From the NCBI GenBank assembly GCA_913057925.1, contig CAJXPG010000024.1, forward strand, positions 1 through 35,429: a stretch of DNA of 35,429 nucleotides, given 5' to 3'. The notes below the pieces were generated by a model. The model was not told where the DNA came from and ran no database searches. It worked only from the letters and a program-made list of their open reading frames with translations. Positions 26,686-35,429 of the stretch are shown in pieces (the first letter of the stretch is position 1; each line of letters opens with the position of its first letter). This DNA comes from an uncultured Colwellia sp. Lineage in GTDB: Bacteria; Pseudomonadota; Gammaproteobacteria; Enterobacterales; Alteromonadaceae. Position numbers and translations under genes: made by a program.

Positions 26686-27750
26686 TTAACCATAATCAAG
26701 GCTGTATGCCGCAGTTTTTTCACCGTGATATAAGGTAATGACTAAGTCAGCCAGTAAAATAAAAATATTAAACTCACTGGTGGTTTTGCTGAGCAAATCG
26801 ATATCAGCAATACGTGACATAGCCTGTTTAACGTTTTCAAGCTTAATATTGCTTAAAGCTGCTTTGTATAAAGGTTTACGCTTATCCCAAATTCGATATT
26901 GTTTATAAATGTCAGCCAAGCTTTGCCCTTGTGCTACCAAATTCAACATATCGTATAGCTGAGATATTTCCTTTTGAAATACCCAGATGATTTGTGCTGG
27001 CGCAGTTCCTTCTTGCTGCAGCTGATCCAACATGGTGATACATTTTCCGCAGTCACCAACGAGTAGAGCATCAATGACTTGGAAAGGATTAAACTTTGCT
27101 TGTCTAAGGATTAATGATTCCGCTTGCTCAATGCTAATACTCTGTGAGCCAAAAAGCAGTGATAACTTATTAAGCTCTTGTGCAAGGGCGAGGAGGTTAC
27201 CTTCGAAAAGCTCAATCAGTAGTGCAGTTAATTCAGGGGTAATATTAAGCTGTAATTGCCTTGCTTGGTTGTTCAACCACTGTGGCATTGATTTATGCTC
27301 AATATCATAAAGTGGTAGGTAACAACCTAGTTGAGTCAGGTTTTTGAACCATTTTCTATTCGCACCCGCAGCATCAAGCTTTGCTCCATGAAAAAGGAAC
27401 AACACATCTTGCGGGACTTGACCACTATTAATATCTTGTTGAAGTCGCTCAGATAGCGCTAATAACGCTTTGTTACCAGCATCACCAACTTTAGTAGAAG
27501 TAAGCTCTACCTCAATGATTCTTTGGCTAGCAAACAGGCTTAAAGATTGGTATTCATCAATAAGTTGTTGCCAGTCAAAACTATTGTCGGTGCTAAAGCG
27601 GATAACTTCACTAAAGCCTTGTTGCTTAGCACTATTCTTAATTTCAGCAATACTATTATCTTTTTGCCAAGGCTCATCACCAAAAACCAACCAAACAGGT
27701 TTAAAACCTTGCCTTAGCGTATTGTTTAGTTGGTTGTGGTAAATCTTCAT
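26686..27750 (-). CDS. holA: DNA polymerase III delta subunit
   Basis: This is a 354-residue clamp-loader subunit that opens the beta sliding clamp. The start MKIYHNQLNNTLRQG and PVWLVFGDEPWQKDNSI are typical of delta, where the nucleotide site is degenerate. The later QRIIEVEL and FEGNLLALAQELNKLSLL segments match the family. Length is close to the E. coli protein (343). It lies 22 nt after lptE, in the conserved order. Confidence 0.95.
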   Translation of the reverse strand: MKIYHNQLNNTLRQGFKPVWLVFGDEPWQKDNSIAEIKNSAKQQGFSEVIRFSTDNSFDWQQLIDEYQSLSLFASQRIIEVELTSTKVGDAGNKALLALSERLQQDINSGQVPQDVLFLFHGAKLDAAGANRKWFKNLTQLGCYLPLYDIEHKSMPQWLNNQARQLQLNITPELTALLIELFEGNLLALAQELNKLSLLFGSQSISIEQAESLILRQAKFNPFQVIDALLVGDCGKCITMLDQLQQEGTAPAQIIWVFQKEISQLYDMLNLVAQGQSLADIYKQYRIWDKRKPLYKAALSNIKLENVKQAMSRIADIDLLSKTTSEFNIFILLADLVITLYHGEKTAAYSLDYG

Positions 27751-27772
27751 ACGGACCTTTTATCAACAATCA

Positions 27773-28282
27773 TTACGGTTGTATTCTGGCCAGATCGCGT
27801 AATATTTTATCGGCTGCAGAGGTTCTCATTTCACTTAATAGTAGCGATAGCTCTCTACTTTTTGCTAACGCTAAGTTTGGATCATCTTGGTAGTCACGAT
27901 AAAGCTCAAAGCGAAAATCCTTTGCATCTTCGCCGGAAAAGCGCACTTGATAGTGAACAGAGTAGATAAGTTCATATTCTGCTACTTGTCCATTAGAGAA
28001 CAAGGAGAGTGTTCGTCTATCTAGATTATCTGACACTATTCTCAGCTCTGGAACATCAGCCTTTGAGCGCTTCAATACCTTCACTTGATTATGCGTTAAC
28101 GTGAGTTTTACTAAACGCGTTAACTCACCATGAACATCACTAGAGCTGACATAAAGAGTTTGTAAGTCATCATCAAGTAAATAGTCACCACGCAGCTGAA
28201 AGCCACAAGCAGTTAATATGCTTGTGGTTAACAGTGCGGTTAGCAGCGCCTTTATTAAACGGCTTTTAAATATAAATGACAA
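27773..28282 (-). CDS. lptE: LPS-assembly lipoprotein LptE
   Basis: This is a 169-residue outer-membrane lipoprotein that plugs the LptD barrel and helps place lipopolysaccharide at the cell surface. The signal peptide ends with lipobox LTAC (C26), followed by GFQLRGDYLL, the family hallmark. The rest fits the two-layer fold, ending MRTSAADKILRDLARI. It starts 6 nt after leuS on the same strand and is certainly cotranscribed with it. Confidence 0.95.
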   Translation of the reverse strand: MSFIFKSRLIKALLTALLTTSILTACGFQLRGDYLLDDDLQTLYVSSSDVHGELTRLVKLTLTHNQVKVLKRSKADVPELRIVSDNLDRRTLSLFSNGQVAEYELIYSVHYQVRFSGEDAKDFRFELYRDYQDDPNLALAKSRELSLLLSEMRTSAADKILRDLARIQP

Positions 28283-28288
28283 AACAGT

Positions 28289-30880
28289 TTAGTTCGCAAC
28301 AATGTTAAGTAATTTACCCGGGATATAAATCACTTTGCGAACAGTATTACCATCAGTAAACTTAACAACGTTTTCATCACTTAAGCCTAACGCTTCTACT
28401 TGTTCTTTGCTTGCATCAGCAGCAACAGTAATCTTGGCACGTAATTTACCATTAACCTGAACGATAATAAGCTTTTCGTCTTCAACCATTGCGCTGTCGT
28501 CAACTACTGGCCAAGTGGCATCTTCTACATTTAAGTCACTACCGCCAACTACTTGCCATAAATGATGACATAAATGTGGAGTGATTGGTGTAAGCATTAA
28601 TACTACTGCTCGCACAGCTTCTTGCATTACCGCTTTATCTTCAGCACTGTTTAGTTTGGCTTTGCTTAAGTGGTTCATCAACTCCATGATTGCAGCAATA
28701 GCCGTATTAAAGGTATTACGACGACCAATATCATCCGTTACTTTGGCAATAGTTTTGTGTAATTCACGGCGCAGTTTTTTCTGATCGCTGTTTAAACTTA
28801 AACTAGCAATATCTGCAGCGGCTTCATTGTTAGTACTTTCACTAAAGTCATGTACTAATTTATAAACACGTTTAACAAAACGATGCGCACCCTCGACACC
28901 AGCATCAGACCATTCTAGTGTTTGCTCTGGCGGTGAAGTAAACATGATAAATAAACGAACCGTATCAGCACCATATTTTTCGATAACTTCTTGCGGGTCG
29001 ATACCATTGTTTTTAGACTTTGACATCTTGCTCATACCAGCAGATAACACAGGTTCACCGTCAATTTTGCTAACAGATGAAGTGACGTGACCTTTGTCGT
29101 TACGCTCAACCGTTACATCACTTGGTGCAATCCACTCTTGTGCGCCATTATCCGCTTCACGGTAGTAAGTATCTGCTAACACCATGCCTTGACATAGTAA
29201 TTTTTTAAATGGCTCGTCACATTCAACTAAACCAACATCGCGTAATAATTTATGGAAAAAGCGTGAGTAAAGTAAATGTAAGATAGCGTGTTCAATACCA
29301 CCAATATATTGATCCACAGGTAACCAGTAGTTGGCTTTCGCCGGATCAAGCATTTGAGTATCGTCATTAGGTGAACAGTAACGTGCGTAATACCAAGAAG
29401 ACTCCATAAAGGTGTCAAAGGTGTCCGTTTCACGTAAAGCTTCTTCACCGTTATAAGTTGTTTTTGCCCATTCAGGATCATCTTTAATTGGTGACGTTGT
29501 GCCATTCATGACCACATCTTCAGGTAATACAACGGGTAATTCATCTTCAGGCACTGGAACTGATTCGCCATTAGCAAGGTTAATCATTGGGATTGGTGTA
29601 CCCCAGTAACGCTGACGAGAAACACCCCAATCACGAAGACGATAGTTAGTGGTTACTTTGCCTTTATTCTCACTTTCTAGCTTTTCGCTAATTGCTTTAA
29701 AGGCTTGTTCAAAATCTAAACCGTCAAACTCAGCAGAGTTGATCAAGGTAGACTTTTCAGTGATCGCCGCTTTGCTAATGTCATCGCCTTCTTGACCGGC
29801 AATAACTTGCTCAATGGCTAAGCCATATTTAGTGGCAAATTCATAATCTCGTTGATCATGTCCTGGTACAGACATAACTGCACCTGAGCCGTAATCCATT
29901 AAGACAAAGTTAGCAGCCCATACAGGCACAAGTTTACCGGTAAGTGGATGAATCGCTTTAAGGCCAGTATCTACACCTTTTTTCTCCATTGCCGCCATAT
30001 CAGCTTCAGTGGTTTTGCTGTTTTTACATTCTTCAATAAAGTCAGCTAGTTCACTATTGTTTTTCGCCGCAGCTACCGCTAGCGGATGTTGCGCAGCAAG
30101 TGCTACATAAGTAACACCCATTAAGGTATCAGGGCGAGTAGTGTAGATGTCGAAGCTTTCGGTTGAATCAGCAACTTCAAAGGTCATATCAACACCTTGA
30201 GAACGACCAATCCAGTTACGCTGCATGGTTTTTACTTGCTCAGGCCAATCAGTTAATTGGTCTAAATCATCAAGTAACTCTTCAGCGTAATCAGTAATTT
30301 TAATAAACCACTGTGGAATTTCTTTACGCTCAACAATTGCGCCTGAGCGCCAGCCACGACCATCAATCACTTGCTCATTTGCTAGTACTGTTTGATCGAC
30401 AGGATCCCAGTTTACCGTAGCATTTTTCTTATACACTAAGCCTTTTTCGTAAAGTTTAGTGAAGAACCACTGTTCCCAACGGTAGTAATCTTTTTTACAA
30501 GTCGCTAATTCACGGCTCCAGTCATAACCAAAGCCTAATGATTGCAGTTGGTTACGCATGTAATCAATATTTTGATAAGTCCAGTTACCCGGCGCTGTTT
30601 TATTTTTAATGGCAGCATTTTCTGCAGGTAAACCAAAAGCATCCCAACCCATAGGCTGCATTACATTTTTACCCTGCATACGTTGGTAGCGAGAAATAAC
30701 ATCACCTAAGCTGTAGTTACGCACATGACCCATGTGTAATCGACCACTTGGGTATGGGAACATGGCTAAACAATAAAATTTTTCTTTCTCTGGATTTTCA
30801 ACAGCTTGAAAGGTGTTGTTATCAGTCCAAAACTTTTGTACTGTTGCTTCAATAGCTTGAGGGTTATAAATCGCTTCCAT
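28289..30880 (-). CDS. leuS: Leucyl-tRNA synthetase
   Basis: This is an 863-residue class I aminoacyl-tRNA synthetase that charges tRNA-Leu. The HIGH-type motif is HMGH at 49-52. The editing domain (CP1) lies in the first half, around [20 protein letters not shown] is near residue 622, and the C-terminal anticodon and tRNA-binding domains follow. The start is set at the ATG of [11 protein letters not shown] (30880), the conserved N-terminus. The open frame extends 47 codons upstream to 31021 but starts there with TTG and has no family similarity. It heads the long minus-strand cluster; E. coli has the same leuS-lptE-holA-nadD order. Confidence 0.97.
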   Translation of the reverse strand: MEAIYNPQAIEATVQKFWTDNNTFQAVENPEKEKFYCLAMFPYPSGRLHMGHVRNYSLGDVISRYQRMQGKNVMQPMGWDAFGLPAENAAIKNKTAPGNWTYQNIDYMRNQLQSLGFGYDWSRELATCKKDYYRWEQWFFTKLYEKGLVYKKNATVNWDPVDQTVLANEQVIDGRGWRSGAIVERKEIPQWFIKITDYAEELLDDLDQLTDWPEQVKTMQRNWIGRSQGVDMTFEVADSTESFDIYTTRPDTLMGVTYVALAAQHPLAVAAAKNNSELADFIEECKNSKTTEADMAAMEKKGVDTGLKAIHPLTGKLVPVWAANFVLMDYGSGAVMSVPGHDQRDYEFATKYGLAIEQVIAGQEGDDISKAAITEKSTLINSAEFDGLDFEQAFKAISEKLESENKGKVTTNYRLRDWGVSRQRYWGTPIPMINLANGESVPVPEDELPVVLPEDVVMNGTTSPIKDDPEWAKTTYNGEEALRETDTFDTFMESSWYYARYCSPNDDTQMLDPAKANYWLPVDQYIGGIEHAILHLLYSRFFHKLLRDVGLVECDEPFKKLLCQGMVLADTYYREADNGAQEWIAPSDVTVERNDKGHVTSSVSKIDGEPVLSAGMSKMSKSKNNGIDPQEVIEKYGADTVRLFIMFTSPPEQTLEWSDAGVEGAHRFVKRVYKLVHDFSESTNNEAAADIASLSLNSDQKKLRRELHKTIAKVTDDIGRRNTFNTAIAAIMELMNHLSKAKLNSAEDKAVMQEAVRAVVLMLTPITPHLCHHLWQVVGGSDLNVEDATWPVVDDSAMVEDEKLIIVQVNGKLRAKITVAADASKEQVEALGLSDENVVKFTDGNTVRKVIYIPGKLLNIVAN

Positions 30881-31119
30881 TAAGGTTTTCTCGAATGCTT
30901 TTAGGGTGTTATCGACTTTTTTAATACCTTGTCCTTTACCTGAAGTAAATGAACTAAAATATCGAATAAACCGACGGTAAATTATCGCAGTAGAATACCT
31001 TATCTCACTGGGTAACAACAAGCATAATTAAATATAAACAAGCTTAATTTATCACTTTTTCTTTAGCTAAACCGAGAGTTCAGCCTATAGTTAAAGTAAT
31101 AGCCGCAGGGGAAATAACA

Positions 31120-31605
31120 ATGTCACAACAAAAAGATTACTTTGCTGATATTTATAACAAGCTCAATACTTGGCTTGAAGACGTGAAAACTCAGCAAAAG
31201 CCACATATCGAAGAATTTATTAAACAGGCAAAACTTTACGCTAGCGCGGCAGAAGCCATGTCTGAAGAAAAGTTGCAGCAGTTTACTGATAACTTAAGGT
31301 ACGATTTACATGACTTTTATCAACAAAATCGCTCTCAAGCTAAACACTCTGTATATTTAGCATTATTAAATGAAACCTTGTGGGATAACTTAGCAAAACT
31401 AACTGACAAGTCTCAGGTAGAGTGGTCTGAATTAGTTGACGACTTTAATCATGATGGTCATTACCAAAGTGGTGACACCATAGGTTTTGGTGTTATAGAG
31501 TGTCAGCAGTGCAGTGAAAAATTGACTATTATGCACCCAAGCGTAATCGGTGAGTGTATAAAGTGCGGTTCAAATAACTTTACTCGCTTACCTTTGAAGC
31601 CTTAA
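31120..31605 (+). CDS. ybeL: Zinc-ribbon protein YbeL (DUF1451)
   Basis: This is a 161-residue protein of the DUF1451/YbeL family. Residues 1-110 are predicted helical and highly charged. The C-terminal zinc ribbon uses C128, C131, C146 and C149 (CQQC and CIKC). AGGGGAA lies 5 nt before the ATG. It is divergent from leuS, as in E. coli, and length matches the E. coli protein (160). The function is not established. Confidence 0.93.
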   Translation: MSQQKDYFADIYNKLNTWLEDVKTQQKPHIEEFIKQAKLYASAAEAMSEEKLQQFTDNLRYDLHDFYQQNRSQAKHSVYLALLNETLWDNLAKLTDKSQVEWSELVDDFNHDGHYQSGDTIGFGVIECQQCSEKLTIMHPSVIGECIKCGSNNFTRLPLKP

Positions 31606-31651
31606 CTTTTATAATCAACTTGTTAGCAAAATATTTAGTAAGTACACTAAC

Positions 31652-31683
31652 GGCTATTACTCTAATAAAAAGGAGTATTAGCC
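31652..31683. other. Intergenic hairpin between ybeL and the Lon-like gene
   Basis: GGCTATTACTC (31652-31662) pairs with GAGTATTAGCC (31673-31683) with one mismatch and a 10-nt loop. No T-run follows, so it is not a standard terminator. It may be an mRNA-stability or Rho-associated structure. Confidence 0.45.
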
Positions 31684-31743
31684 CTAGCCAAAAATCGATA
31701 TTGATTTCGTCAGTTATTAAATAGCATTCTCTTAAGGATATAC

Positions 31744-34161
31744 ATGACTAAACCCCTTGCTCACGCTGCTGTACAAACTCGCCTTGATATTACTTCTCTT
31801 ACTTCTCACTTGTCTGCAGAGCTCTTTTCCATTGATAAAACTTCTGTAAGTAATAAACAAGACTCTAGCTCACAAGCATTTGTCGGGCATGAACGAGCAA
31901 AAGAAGCGTTAGATTTTGGTTTGTCCATGACGGCAATTGGTTTTAATGTTTTTGCTCTGGGAGAACATGGCACCGGCAGGCAAACGTTGATTAAGCAAAT
32001 GTTAACGACACTGGCAACCAAAAAAAAGGCTCCTCAAGAATGGTGTTACACCAATAATTTTGATGAAAGTCATATCCCGTTAACCTTATCTGTACAACCC
32101 GGTGAAGGTAAGCAGCTATTAGCCAGTATGAATAAATTTATTGATGGCTTGCTGAGTTTATTTCCTGAAATTTTTGATAACCCAGGTTACCAAAGACAAA
32201 AATCCGCTATAGATAGAGAATTTAACCAACAATATGATCAAGCCATCGCCGTGGTTGAAGAGCTTGCGTTAAAAGATAATGTGGTTTTATATGAAGAAAA
32301 TGGTGAGGTGGGCTTCTCACCACTTGTTGAAGGTAAACCATTAAATGATAAAGAGTTTGCTAACTTAAATGAAACTGATAGAACGAAGTTTTACCAGCTG
32401 CTGAGTGAGCTAGAAATCGTACTTGCAGAGCAGCTATTAGAGTTACCTTTATGGAAGAGACACTCTTTTGATCAACTAAGAAAGCTGAAATATGAAACCG
32501 CAGAGCAAGGCATAAAGCCTTATTTAACAGAGCTTGAAAAAGAGTTTAGCAACAATGCCGGGGTTTTGGATTATTTAGCCAAAGTTAAGAGTCATGTAGT
32601 TGATGCGGTATTAGAAATATTAGTGGTTGAATCAGACGATACGCCAACAGACAAAGAGTTACGTAAATTATTGGTAGAGCGTTTTTTACCCAATTTACTG
32701 GTGCCTCGTGATGATGCTGAAGGTGCGCCAATTATTTATGAACAAAACCCAACTTATCAAAATTTATTTGGTCATGTAGATTTCGCAAGCTTTCAAGGCT
32801 CTAGCTATACCAGTTACCGATTAATTAGGCCTGGTGCATTGCATAAGGCTAATGGCGGCTATTTGATATTAGATGCAGATAAACTCTTAACCCAACCTAT
32901 GGTTTGGTCGCGTTTAAAACTTGCTTTAAAAACACAACAAATTACCATCGAAAACCCTTACTCTGAATACAGTCAGCCAACAGGTTACAGCTTACAGCCA
33001 GAAAAAATACCTTTGCAAGTAAAAGTGGTATTACTTGGCGAAGCCGATATTTATTACACCCTTCAAGACTATGATCAAGAGTTTACCGAGCTATTTAGAG
33101 TATTAGCTGACTTTGACAGACACCTAGATAAAACCGACAGTAACTTGATTGCCTTTGGGCAATTAATTCGCCAGCGTGCTGAAAAACACAATTACCCAGA
33201 AGTTAATGATGAAGCCGTATTAGAGCTAGTAAGATATGCGCTAAGGCGAGGTGAACATCAACATAAAGTGTCAGCCAATATAGTACTGGTAAATGACTTG
33301 TTAGATGAGGCTAATTACTGTTGGTTAAAACAAGGTGGTAAAGGGCAATTAACCGCACAACATATTGCTTTAGCACAAGCGGCTAAAAAGCGACGTATTG
33401 GTCGAATGAGCGAGAACTGGTTAAGTGAAATTAAAGAGCAACAAGTTCTTATCAGTACAGAAGGAGAGTTTGTTGGTAAAGTAAATGGTTTAACTGTTCT
33501 TGAAATTGGCGATAGTGTTTTTGGCACGCCTGCCAGAATTACCGCCACTGTGTATGCTGGTAGTGAAGGTGTAACCGATATAGAACGCGAAGTAGACTTA
33601 GGCAAATCTATTCACTCAAAAGGTGTATTACTATTAACAGGGTATTTAGGTCACAAGTACGGACAAACCTTTCCTGTCAGTATTTCAGCCAATATCGCGA
33701 TTGAACAATCTTATGGTCATATCGACGGGGATAGTGCTTCAATGGCCGAACTCTGTGCGCTTATTTCAGCGATAACCTTATTACCAATCGATCAAAGTTT
33801 GGCAATTACCGGCTCTATTAACCAACACGGTGAAGTGCAATCTATCGGTGGTGTTAATGAGAAAATTGAGGGCTTTTTCCAGTTGTGCCTTGATAAAGGT
33901 TTAACGGGTAAGCAAGGGGTTATCATCCCGAAAACCAATGTCATTAACTTAATGCTGAATGATGAAGTGATTGATGCTGTATCTCGAGGCGATTTTACTA
34001 TTTATGCCGTTGAATCAATAGATCAAGCATTGGAGTTATTGATGAATGTTGAAGCCGGTGTAATCAGCAGAGTTGGGCGATACCCTCGTAAATCTATCCA
34101 TGGTTTAGCCTTGGGTAAATTAGAAAACTTTGCAGATATTTTAACTGGTGATGAAGAGTAA
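31744..34161 (+). CDS. Lon-like ATP-dependent protease (AAA + S16 peptidase)
   Basis: This is an 805-residue protease of the LonB-like AAA_32/S16 group (E. coli YcbZ/LonP2 relatives), distinct from housekeeping Lon. Residues about 45-330 hold the AAA-type region with a long helical insertion. The P-loop reads GEHGTGRQT (73-81), with Arg79 at the usual Lys position. The middle region GALHKANGGYLILDADKLL fits the second part of the ATPase module. The S16 protease domain covers about 570-775, with the Ser-Lys dyad S666 (in GDSASMAE) and K707 (in GVNEKIEG); their 41-residue spacing is close to that of Lon. AAGGA precedes the ATG. A PilZ-like gene follows after 15 nt. Substrates are unknown. Confidence 0.92.
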   Translation: MTKPLAHAAVQTRLDITSLTSHLSAELFSIDKTSVSNKQDSSSQAFVGHERAKEALDFGLSMTAIGFNVFALGEHGTGRQTLIKQMLTTLATKKKAPQEWCYTNNFDESHIPLTLSVQPGEGKQLLASMNKFIDGLLSLFPEIFDNPGYQRQKSAIDREFNQQYDQAIAVVEELALKDNVVLYEENGEVGFSPLVEGKPLNDKEFANLNETDRTKFYQLLSELEIVLAEQLLELPLWKRHSFDQLRKLKYETAEQGIKPYLTELEKEFSNNAGVLDYLAKVKSHVVDAVLEILVVESDDTPTDKELRKLLVERFLPNLLVPRDDAEGAPIIYEQNPTYQNLFGHVDFASFQGSSYTSYRLIRPGALHKANGGYLILDADKLLTQPMVWSRLKLALKTQQITIENPYSEYSQPTGYSLQPEKIPLQVKVVLLGEADIYYTLQDYDQEFTELFRVLADFDRHLDKTDSNLIAFGQLIRQRAEKHNYPEVNDEAVLELVRYALRRGEHQHKVSANIVLVNDLLDEANYCWLKQGGKGQLTAQHIALAQAAKKRRIGRMSENWLSEIKEQQVLISTEGEFVGKVNGLTVLEIGDSVFGTPARITATVYAGSEGVTDIEREVDLGKSIHSKGVLLLTGYLGHKYGQTFPVSISANIAIEQSYGHIDGDSASMAELCALISAITLLPIDQSLAITGSINQHGEVQSIGGVNEKIEGFFQLCLDKGLTGKQGVIIPKTNVINLMLNDEVIDAVSRGDFTIYAVESIDQALELLMNVEAGVISRVGRYPRKSIHGLALGKLENFADILTGDEE

Positions 34162-34176
34162 CTACTTAGTGTAGAC

Positions 34177-34878
34177 TTGGATAAAAATCAACCTCGACTG
34201 TTCGAAAATTGCACTTGTGTAGAAAACTTGTTATCTTGTTTACAAAATAATAACAAGTTGCATAGGTTTGTAGTGGAATTATCATCCGAAGAATTGGACT
34301 TTTTCAGCAACGTCTTTACCGATGAAGCGAGTGATTGCGTTGTGGAAGAAGCACAACATCAGTTAAGTGTAAAAGCAGATGTACCACAATCTTTAAAACA
34401 AATTCTTGTTGGAAGTAAATTAACTTTACTGGCTGAAGTTAGTCACTACCAACTTTGGTTTCCGGTAACCCTTGGTGTAGATGAACTAGGTGGATTTTCA
34501 CCAAAGTTAGGGACACCTGAAATTATTGATGTTCAGGGAAATGAGCGCAGCTGGCGAGTAAACACCCCCAAGAATGTTGCGCTAGTTGATGTTTTTCATG
34601 AACAAGAAATTGAAGTTCTTTCACTCTCAGCCACAGGCTTAACGCTAAAAATGCCAACTAACCCTTCAAAAAATATAGACTTACAGCAATCGTCGTTGGA
34701 AATGTCACTTGGCGGAGAAAAGCCTGTTAAATTAGAGTTGGACTTAGTTCGCCATGATAAAAATGTAGTTGCTGCTAAGTTTAAAGATTTACAAGATGGC
34801 CGAGAATCATTAAGAAAGTTTTTGTTTAACTCCCATAAAAGTAAATATTCTAATCTTTATCAAGACATCATTTTATAA
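34177..34878 (+). CDS. PilZ-like domain protein, uncertain start
   Basis: This is a 233-residue cytoplasmic protein. The second half (about 120-225) looks like a degenerate PilZ domain: RSWRV, then beta strands with LSLSATGLTLKM at the place of the [D/N]xSxxG motif, then VRHDKNVVAAKF. The Arg pair needed for cyclic-di-GMP binding is reduced to RSWR and the acidic/amide residue is Ser, so binding is doubtful. The first half has no recognised domain. The only start near the beginning of the frame is a TTG at 34177, 15 nt after the Lon-like gene, with no clear Shine-Dalgarno, so a downstream start is possible. It is probably cotranscribed with the Lon-like gene. Confidence 0.7.
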   Translation: MDKNQPRLFENCTCVENLLSCLQNNNKLHRFVVELSSEELDFFSNVFTDEASDCVVEEAQHQLSVKADVPQSLKQILVGSKLTLLAEVSHYQLWFPVTLGVDELGGFSPKLGTPEIIDVQGNERSWRVNTPKNVALVDVFHEQEIEVLSLSATGLTLKMPTNPSKNIDLQQSSLEMSLGGEKPVKLELDLVRHDKNVVAAKFKDLQDGRESLRKFLFNSHKSKYSNLYQDIIL

Positions 34879-34883
34879 AATCC

Positions 34884-34911
34884 TTGCCAATCTCGCTTAT
34901 CTCTGTATAAT
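34884..34911 (+). promoter_or_regulatory. Strong promoter of the helicase leader
   Basis: TTGCCA (34884-34889) and TATAAT (34906-34911) are separated by 16 bp. The -10 is followed at once by a GC-rich discriminator, GCGCGCC, typical of stringently controlled promoters of translation genes in gammaproteobacteria. Transcription would start near 34918, leaving a leader of about 360 nt before the helicase start. Confidence 0.75.
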
Positions 34912-34917
34912 GCGCGC

Positions 34918-35281
34918 CTCGATAACGGGTTGAATGAATTTCACCCTATGTTAGTCCGAAAAACGACTTACTTATACCAACTATCGAATAGTTAATGAAT
35001 GTATAAGTACATCGAGATGAGTGGGGTTTTACCGCCCAATAGACTTGCCCAGCTAATTCACTCCTAGAATTAGCAAGAAATATAGCGTCAAGAGAACGCT
35101 ATGCGCCTAAAGTCTTCCTGGTGGTTTCCTCGTATATGTACGCAGGTTAAGACTTAGCAATTTAAATCAAATGCTATTAAATACTACTATTTAGCACCCG
35201 TTAAATAGTCGGTAGCTTTGTGATTGATTTTTATTTTTGCTCCCAAGTTATTCGCCTGCCTTGAGAAGATGAAATTTATTT
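34918..35281 (+). ncRNA. Candidate structured 5' leader RNA of the DEAD-box helicase gene
   Basis: The leader contains no gene but a series of hairpins. TACTTATAC (34969-34977) pairs with GTATAAGTA (35001-35009), and AACTAT/ATAGTT (34979-34984/34988-34993) nests inside. GCTAATTC (35052-35059) pairs with GAATTAGC (35067-35074). ATAGCGT (35082-35088) pairs with ACGCTAT (35096-35102). A long arm pairs AAGTCTT (35110-35116) with AAGACTT (35149-35155) and contains CCTG/CAGG and CGTA/TACG. ACTATTTA (35186-35193) pairs with TAAATAGT (35202-35209). CTCGAT near 34919 could also pair with ATCGAG near 35013. The dense, consecutive pairing argues for a functional RNA, such as a long cold-shock leader or autoregulatory site. 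Its identity is unknown. Confidence 0.55.
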
Positions 35282-35398
35282 ATGACTGAACAAAAAAATG
35301 ATGCTGTAACCTTTGACGCACTTGGCTTACCTGAAAACTTATTATCAGCAGTAACCGCTATCGGCTTTAGCGCTGCAACAGACATTCAAGCGCAAACT
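35282..35398 (+). CDS. DEAD-box RNA helicase, N-terminal fragment cut by contig end
   Basis: Only the first 39 codons are genuine. The start MTEQKNDAVTFDALGLPENLL followed by AVTAIGFSAATDIQAQT is the Q-motif region of DEAD-box helicases (aromatic F11, then GF-x2-AT-x-IQ). Resemblance and the long leader suggest DeaD/CsdA, the cold-shock and ribosome-assembly helicase, but RhlE-like or other members are not excluded. From 35399 on, the frame runs into adapter sequence and reads to a false stop. The true continuation is missing. Confidence 0.8.
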
Positions 35399-35429
35399 CT
35401 GTCTCTTATACACATCTGACGCTGCCGAC
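35399..35429. other. Illumina Nextera adapter contamination
   Basis: The last 31 bases are the 19-bp Tn5 mosaic end CTGTCTCTTATACACATCT (35399-35417) followed by GACGCTGCCGAC, the Nextera read-2 adapter. They are not part of the genome. Confidence 0.98.

Noticed and set aside
30881..31021. 47-codon extension of leuS
   Set aside because: It begins with TTG, has no similarity to leucyl-tRNA synthetase, and the conserved N-terminus starts at the ATG at 30880.
31005..31025. Seven-codon open frame on the minus strand upstream of leuS as a possible leader peptide
   Set aside because: It contains one Leu codon only, has no ribosome binding site and no attenuator hairpin with T-run follows.
35399..35419. 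Continuation of the helicase frame to a stop codon at the right end
   Set aside because: These codons are adapter sequence, not genome.
1..35429. CRISPR arrays, tRNA or rRNA genes, insertion sequences, prophage, toxin-antitoxin or defence genes
   Set aside because: No repeat-spacer pattern, cloverleaf, transposase, integrase or related gene was recognised on either strand by reading.

Overview
This is a 35.4-kb stretch of ordinary, AT-rich gammaproteobacterial chromosome. Gene content, protein sequences and codon use fit a marine member of the Alteromonadales (Colwellia/Thalassotalea-like); this placement is inferred from family resemblance only. No rRNA, tRNA, CRISPR array, prophage or insertion sequence was found. 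The right end is artificial: the last 31 bases are Illumina Nextera adapter, so the final gene is cut by the end of a contig and not by biology.

The left part (1-17160) is a series of small, mostly independent units. It holds an MFS transporter, a two-domain RNase HI, an aldehyde dehydrogenase divergent from an AraC-type regulator, the ribosome-assembly GTPase RbgA/YlqF followed by a HIT protein, methionine gamma-lyase divergent from a TyrR/PhhR-type regulator, a Ser/Thr protein kinase with an unrecognised C-terminal half, a large surface lipoprotein and a chemotaxis receptor. Several units end in clear intrinsic terminators.

The middle (17255-31021, all minus strand) is the conserved envelope and housekeeping cluster also found in Escherichia coli. 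In transcription order it reads leuS, lptE, holA, nadD, rsfS, rlmH, mrdA, rodA, rlpA, dacA, ybeD, lipB, lipA. It links leucyl-tRNA charging, LPS assembly, replication, NAD synthesis, ribosome maturation, the elongasome (PBP2-RodA), peptidoglycan trimming and lipoate synthesis. Divergent from leuS are ybeL, a Lon-like AAA/S16 protease and a PilZ-like protein, and then the start of a DEAD-box RNA helicase behind a leader of about 360 nt.

The most interesting signals are regulatory. The megL-tyrR intergenic region carries a correctly spaced sigma-54 promoter facing megL and two TyrR-box-like palindromes, and the TyrR protein keeps the GAFTGA motif that E. coli TyrR lacks. This predicts a sigma-54/TyrR circuit for methanethiol-producing methionine catabolism. 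The helicase leader has a strong promoter with a GC-rich discriminator and at least four perfect or near-perfect hairpins, and so is a candidate structured regulatory RNA. Two intergenic palindromic elements (about 57-159 and 25496-25575) look like dispersed repeats.
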